Assembly: GCF_018449605.1 (NCBI RefSeq)
Contig: NZ_JAAVUW010000003.1
Location: 248,001 to 312,000, forward strand
Source: Luteibacter sp. dw_328
GTDB taxonomy: Bacteria; Pseudomonadota; Gammaproteobacteria; Xanthomonadales; Rhodanobacteraceae
Reading direction: 5' to 3'
DNA: 64,000 nt
A program made the translations under genes and the position numbers. The notes under the pieces were generated by a model. It searched no databases. It was not told where the DNA came from and saw only the letters and a program-made list of their open reading frames with translations. The first letter of the stretch is position 1. Every line of letters begins with the position of its first letter. Positions 59,530-64,000 of the stretch are shown piece after piece.

Positions 59530-59612
59530 TGTAGGAGCCGATTCATCGGCGATCCCGCGGCAGCGGGCCAGCCTGCCGCGAGCACCCGTTCGCCGATGAA
59601 TCGGCTCCCACA
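59530..59612. repeat. REP-family element, full length, opposite polarity
   Basis: An 83-bp element like the others but inverted inside: the left end is followed by CCCGCGGCAGCGGG and then CGAGCACCCG, the reverse complement of the standard order. Between folC and purA, next to the purA terminator. Confidence 0.94.
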
Positions 59613-59644
59613 CAAAAACGCCAGCCCGAAGGCTGGCGTTTTCA
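59613..59644 (-). terminator. Rho-independent terminator of purA
   Basis: Stem AAAACGCCAGCC/GGCTGGCGTTTT with loop CGAA (59615-59642); T-run on the minus strand after the stem. Confidence 0.9.
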
Positions 59645-59677
59645 CAACAACGAATCAACCCGACCGATCGCTACAGA

Positions 59678-61036
<1,359 letters not shown>

Positions 61037-61906
61037 TTAGCGCGCGCGGCCGGGGCCGTCATTGAGATAGCGCAGGAATTCGGAATCGGGCTTGAGCACC
61101 AGCACGCCCTTGCCGTCGGCGAAGGATTTACGGTACGCCGCGAGGCTTCGGTAGAACGAGAAGAACTCGGGATCCTGGCTGTAGGCCTGGGCGTAGATGG
61201 CGGCCGCCTGCGCGTCGCCGTCGCCCTTGACCTTGGTCGCGTCGCGATTGGCGTCGGCGAGCAGGACCACCTTCTGGCGATCGGCATCGGCACGAATCTT
61301 CTCGGCGCTTTCCTGGCCCGTGTAACGCAGTTCGTTGGCGAGCTGGAGGCGCTCGTTACGCATGCGCTTGTAGACCGAGCCACTCACTTCGTCGGGCAGG
61401 TCGATGCGCTTGATGCGAACGTCGACGATGGCGATGCCGAGGTTCTTCCGCGCCGCCACATCGGTGTCCTTGCGCACCTGCCCGGTGATGTCCTCGCGGC
61501 CACCGGCGATCAGGTCTTCGAGGTTGCGTGAGTTGAACTCGTGGCGCAGGGCGTCTTTCACGATCGGCGTCAGGCGCTGAATAGCCTGCGTTTGCTCGCC
61601 CGACGTGGCGCGGTAATACGCCGCGTTATCGGCGATGCGCCACTTCACGTAGAAGTCGACGTTGACGCTCTTCTTCTCGAGTGTGAAATAGCGCTCGGGC
61701 TGCGCATCCAGTCCGAGGATACGGTTATCGAAGCGCATCACCTGCTGCACGACGGGAATCTTGAAGTGCAGGCCGGGCTGGTAGTCGGCTCGCACGATGC
61801 GGCCGAACTGCAGCAGGAGGGCATTCTCGCCTTCCTTGACGACAAAGGCACTGTTGAAGCCCAGCAGGACGACGACGAGGACGATGAGGCCGGAAATGTA
61901 TTTCAC
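61037..61906 (-). CDS. hflC: FtsH modulator HflC (SPFH/stomatin family)
   Basis: Partner of HflK in the membrane complex that surrounds and modulates FtsH. The 289 residues have an N-terminal TM (about 4-22), the SPFH domain (about 23-190, e.g. GLHFKIPVVQQVMRFDNRIL) and a coiled-coil region with RADADRQKVVLLADANRDA. Length matches family (E. coli 334, somewhat shorter). ATG overlaps the hflK stop (ATGA). The ftsH partner gene is 54 kb away at 6.6-8.6 kb. Confidence 0.96.
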   Translation of the reverse strand: MKYISGLIVLVVVLLGFNSAFVVKEGENALLLQFGRIVRADYQPGLHFKIPVVQQVMRFDNRILGLDAQPERYFTLEKKSVNVDFYVKWRIADNAAYYRATSGEQTQAIQRLTPIVKDALRHEFNSRNLEDLIAGGREDITGQVRKDTDVAARKNLGIAIVDVRIKRIDLPDEVSGSVYKRMRNERLQLANELRYTGQESAEKIRADADRQKVVLLADANRDATKVKGDGDAQAAAIYAQAYSQDPEFFSFYRSLAAYRKSFADGKGVLVLKPDSEFLRYLNDGPGRAR

Positions 61907-63033
61907 TGCGCATTCCCCTGCGGATTCGGGTTCGCGTCGGTGGTGGCCGACTGGATGACCGGACCCACGCCAGGCACGTTGCGAACCGTGCCGCCGTTCG
62001 ACTCGACCGGAAGCTGAATGATGTTCTTGCCGTTGGTGCCGTCGACGACCTTCGGGTTGCCGGCCATGACTTCCTCGACGGTCTCGAGCCAGAGGCGACG
62101 ACGCGTGACTTCCGGCGCGGCGCGGTATTCCTTCAGCAACGCATTGAAGCGGTCGACGTCACCGTTGGCGCGTGCGATGCGCTCCACGCGCTCGCCCTGC
62201 GCTTCGGCGGCAGCACGCGCGGCATCGCCACGGGCAACCGGCACGACCTGGCTCTCGTAGGCGCGAGCCTTGTTCTCTTCGCTTTGCTTGTCTTCGCGGG
62301 CGGCGTTGACGTCGTCGAAAGCGTCCTTCACTTCCTTCGGCGGCGACACGTTCTGGAAGCTCACACCCGTGACCAGGATGCCGGCGTCGTACTTGTCGAG
62401 CGTGGCCTGAAGGATGTCGCGCGTCTGCTGCTGCAGGGTTTCCTTCGCCGCCGGAGCGACGCCTGCCACGGGAGCCTGCGCCGGCGTAGGCGTATCGACG
62501 CCCGGCGTGGTCAGGATGTTGTCCATGATGTTGGCACCGACGACGGAGCGGACAGCCGCTTCCGACGCATTCTTCATCGTGCCGTTTTCGATGTCGTTGT
62601 TCGAATACAGGAACTTGCGCGCATCGGAAACCTGGTACTGCACGTTGAAGTCGATCGCGATGATGTTCTCGTCGCGGGTGAGCATCGACACGTTGTCCGA
62701 GATCGAACGGACCTGGGTCATCTCGACCTTGGTGACCGTTTCGATCGGGCTGGGTGCCTTCAGGTGGAAACCGGGCGGAAGTACGCGAGAGAACTGGCCG
62801 AAGCGCAGCACCACACCCACCTGCCGGGCGTCGATCACCGTGTAGCTGCTGACCAGCAGCCAGGCCACGACGAAGACGAGGACGACAGCGAGTACGCCGC
62901 CGCTCCCCGCGCCGAACTTGCCAAAGCGAGCCTTGAGGCTTTTGAGCATGCCGTCGAGATCGGGCTTGCGCCCGCTCGACCGGTTGCGGTTCCAGGGATC
63001 CTTCTGGCCGTTACCGGGTTCGTTCCAAGCCAT
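61903..63033 (-). CDS. hflK: FtsH modulator HflK (SPFH family)
   Basis: The 376 residues have a Gly/Asn-rich cytoplasmic N-terminus (NEPGNGQKDPWNRNRSSGRK), a TM (about 42-62), the SPFH domain (about 63-250, VLRFGQFSRVLPPGFHLKAP) and coiled-coil REDKQSEENKARAYESQVVP. Length fits E. coli HflK (419). It contains a Pro/Gln-rich insert near TPTPAQAPVAGVAPA within the SPFH domain, not seen in E. coli. Downstream of hflX by 172 bp. Confidence 0.96.
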   Translation of the reverse strand: MAWNEPGNGQKDPWNRNRSSGRKPDLDGMLKSLKARFGKFGAGSGGVLAVVLVFVVAWLLVSSYTVIDARQVGVVLRFGQFSRVLPPGFHLKAPSPIETVTKVEMTQVRSISDNVSMLTRDENIIAIDFNVQYQVSDARKFLYSNNDIENGTMKNASEAAVRSVVGANIMDNILTTPGVDTPTPAQAPVAGVAPAAKETLQQQTRDILQATLDKYDAGILVTGVSFQNVSPPKEVKDAFDDVNAAREDKQSEENKARAYESQVVPVARGDAARAAAEAQGERVERIARANGDVDRFNALLKEYRAAPEVTRRRLWLETVEEVMAGNPKVVDGTNGKNIIQLPVESNGGTVRNVPGVGPVIQSATTDANPNPQGNAQ

Positions 63034-63205
63034 GGGCGACAGTCTCCTTGGGGGACCGGAGGGTGGGCGGCTGGCAAGCCTTCAGGTGAACCCGAACAGC
63101 GGGGATGGGCGGTGGGCGTGGTGGCGCCCGCCGCCGCGCCGAATGGGCACGCAAACGTTGTGAATTCTAGCAGACGGGGGCGGATCGGTGCTCGATGGCG
63201 ACCGA

Positions 63206-64000
63206 TCAGAACTCCGCGTGGGGTGGGTCGATCAGGTCACGGAGCGATCTGGCGTTGGCATCGTCGCCGATCAACGGCGCCAGCACTGAGCGCGGCGCGT
63301 CGATATCCAGGTGCCAGCCGTGCTCGTCGATGGCCTCCCCGGCGATCGCGCCAGCCGCTTTCAAACGGGCATGAAGGCGGCCGGCACTGAGAGGAAGCTC
63401 AAGACCCGCACGAATCCGGTCGCCACCAAGCAACTCGCCCAGCGCCTCACGCAGCCCTTCAAGCCCGGCGCCACTCGCCGCCGAGAGCCAGACCTGGCGT
63501 GGCTTGCCGTCTTCGCCGCGATCGACCCGCGGTTCGGCGTCGATCAGATCGACCTTGTTCATCACCGACAGCTGGGGCACGTCGCCGGCACCGATCTCCT
63601 CGAGCACGTCGTTGACCACCCGGCGAAGCATGTCGCGCTCCTCGTCGGCGGCATCACTGACGTGGATGAGCAGGTCGGCGTCGCGGGCCTCGGCCAGCGT
63701 GGCGCGGAAAGCGGCGACGAGGTCATGCGGCAGTTCCCGAATGAAACCGACCGTGTCGGCGATCACCGCGGGGCCGCAGGACAGGCCGTCGATCTTGCGA
63801 ACCGTGGGGTCCAGGGTGGCGAATAGCTGGTCGGCGACGTAAACGCCGCCGGTGGTCAGCGTATTGAATAACGTGGACTTGCCGGCATTGGTGTAGCCGA
63901 CCAGGGCCACGCGCGGCACCGTGTTGCGCAGGCGCGAGCGACGCTGCTGGTCGCGCTGTGTCTGCACTTTCTCCAGACGCTTGCTCAGCATCTTCACCCG
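63206..64000 (-). CDS. hflX: GTPase HflX (5' end cut by window)
   Basis: Ribosome-splitting GTPase for heat-stalled 50S/70S particles. About 265 C-terminal residues are visible; the frame continues past base 64000. Visible motifs are the basic linker RLEKVQTQRDQQRRSRLRN, G1 VALVGYTNAGKSTLFNTL, G3 DTVGFIRELPHDLVAAF, G4 MNKVDLID and the C-terminal domain (LPLSAGRLHARL). The N-terminal HflX-specific domain lies outside. Precedes hflK-hflC as in E. coli hfq-hflX-hflK-hflC. Confidence 0.95.
   Translation of the reverse strand, partial: RVKMLSKRLEKVQTQRDQQRRSRLRNTVPRVALVGYTNAGKSTLFNTLTTGGVYVADQLFATLDPTVRKIDGLSCGPAVIADTVGFIRELPHDLVAAFRATLAEARDADLLIHVSDAADEERDMLRRVVNDVLEEIGAGDVPQLSVMNKVDLIDAEPRVDRGEDGKPRQVWLSAASGAGLEGLREALGELLGGDRIRAGLELPLSAGRLHARLKAAGAIAGEAIDEHGWHLDIDAPRSVLAPLIGDDANARSLRDLIDPPHAEF

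Noticed and set aside
59479-59658. 60-codon N-terminal extension of folC
   Set aside because: It reads through the REP element at 59530-59612 (peptide containing WEPIHRR and GIADESAP, seen from other REP copies in the same way). ATG 59478 is the family start.

Overview
The window is a GC-rich bacterial chromosome segment made almost entirely of housekeeping genes. Gene content and order (tig-clpP, a homodimeric NAD-type isocitrate dehydrogenase, ppk/ppx next to phoBR, an E. coli-like nlpD locus without rpoS, many small palindromic repeats of one family) point to a gammaproteobacterium of the Xanthomonadales, most likely Rhodanobacteraceae (Luteibacter/Dyella/Rhodanobacter-like). The genus is inference; no rRNA is present to fix it. 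Both ends cut genes: clpP at the left, hflX at the right. No prophage, insertion sequence, integron or CRISPR array is visible.

Layout. 1-5.5 kb: clpP and tig (proteostasis), a soxR/MFS efflux divergon with a near-perfect SoxR box, two orphan proteins around a tRNA-Leu. 5.8-6.5 kb: a five-gene tRNA operon (Arg, Pro, Arg, His, Lys) with a strong promoter and a terminator. 6.6-11 kb: ftsH-rlmE, divergent from yhbY, an Mth938-like gene and panE. 11-23 kb, mostly on the minus strand: nlpD, yqaA, pcm, surE, truD, mgtE, ispF, ispD, ftsB, eno, a small membrane protein, kdsA and pyrG, with a lone Smr-domain gene on the plus strand. 23-27 kb: aminopeptidase P and parE. 27-33 kb minus: pgi, panD, panC, panB, folK, pcnB. 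33.4-33.8 kb: tRNA-Glu and fdxA. 34-38 kb: bamC-like lipoprotein/dapA divergent from gcvR-bcp, then a PIN-PhoH protein. 38.7-43.1 kb: thiD, an LpxO-like hydroxylase, NAD-IDH, an AhpD-like protein and glutaredoxin.

43.3-54 kb is a long plus-strand series: a BepA-like protease, phoB, phoR, ppk, a glycolipid glycosyltransferase, an orphan membrane protein, ppx, a periplasmic cyclophilin and lpxH. The phosphate-response part is tightly packed with start/stop overlaps and links phosphate sensing, polyphosphate turnover and possible glycolipid synthesis. 54-64 kb is on the minus strand: a DUF455 ferritin-like protein, purF, cvpA, a tandem-SPOR DedD-like protein, folC, purA, hflC, hflK and hflX.

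Intergenic DNA is the least ordinary part. At least five full-length ~83-bp REP-like palindromes, plus variants and half copies, sit behind genes; one supplies the truD stop codon. A 130-bp inverted-repeat element lies at 38426-38555. An 800-bp gene-free stretch (40499-41298) holds two inverted copies of a second element with a 98-bp core and long perfect terminal inverted repeats. The differences between these two copies are compensated arm against arm, which suggests a structured or self-mobilised repeat family. This is the strongest candidate for something undescribed.
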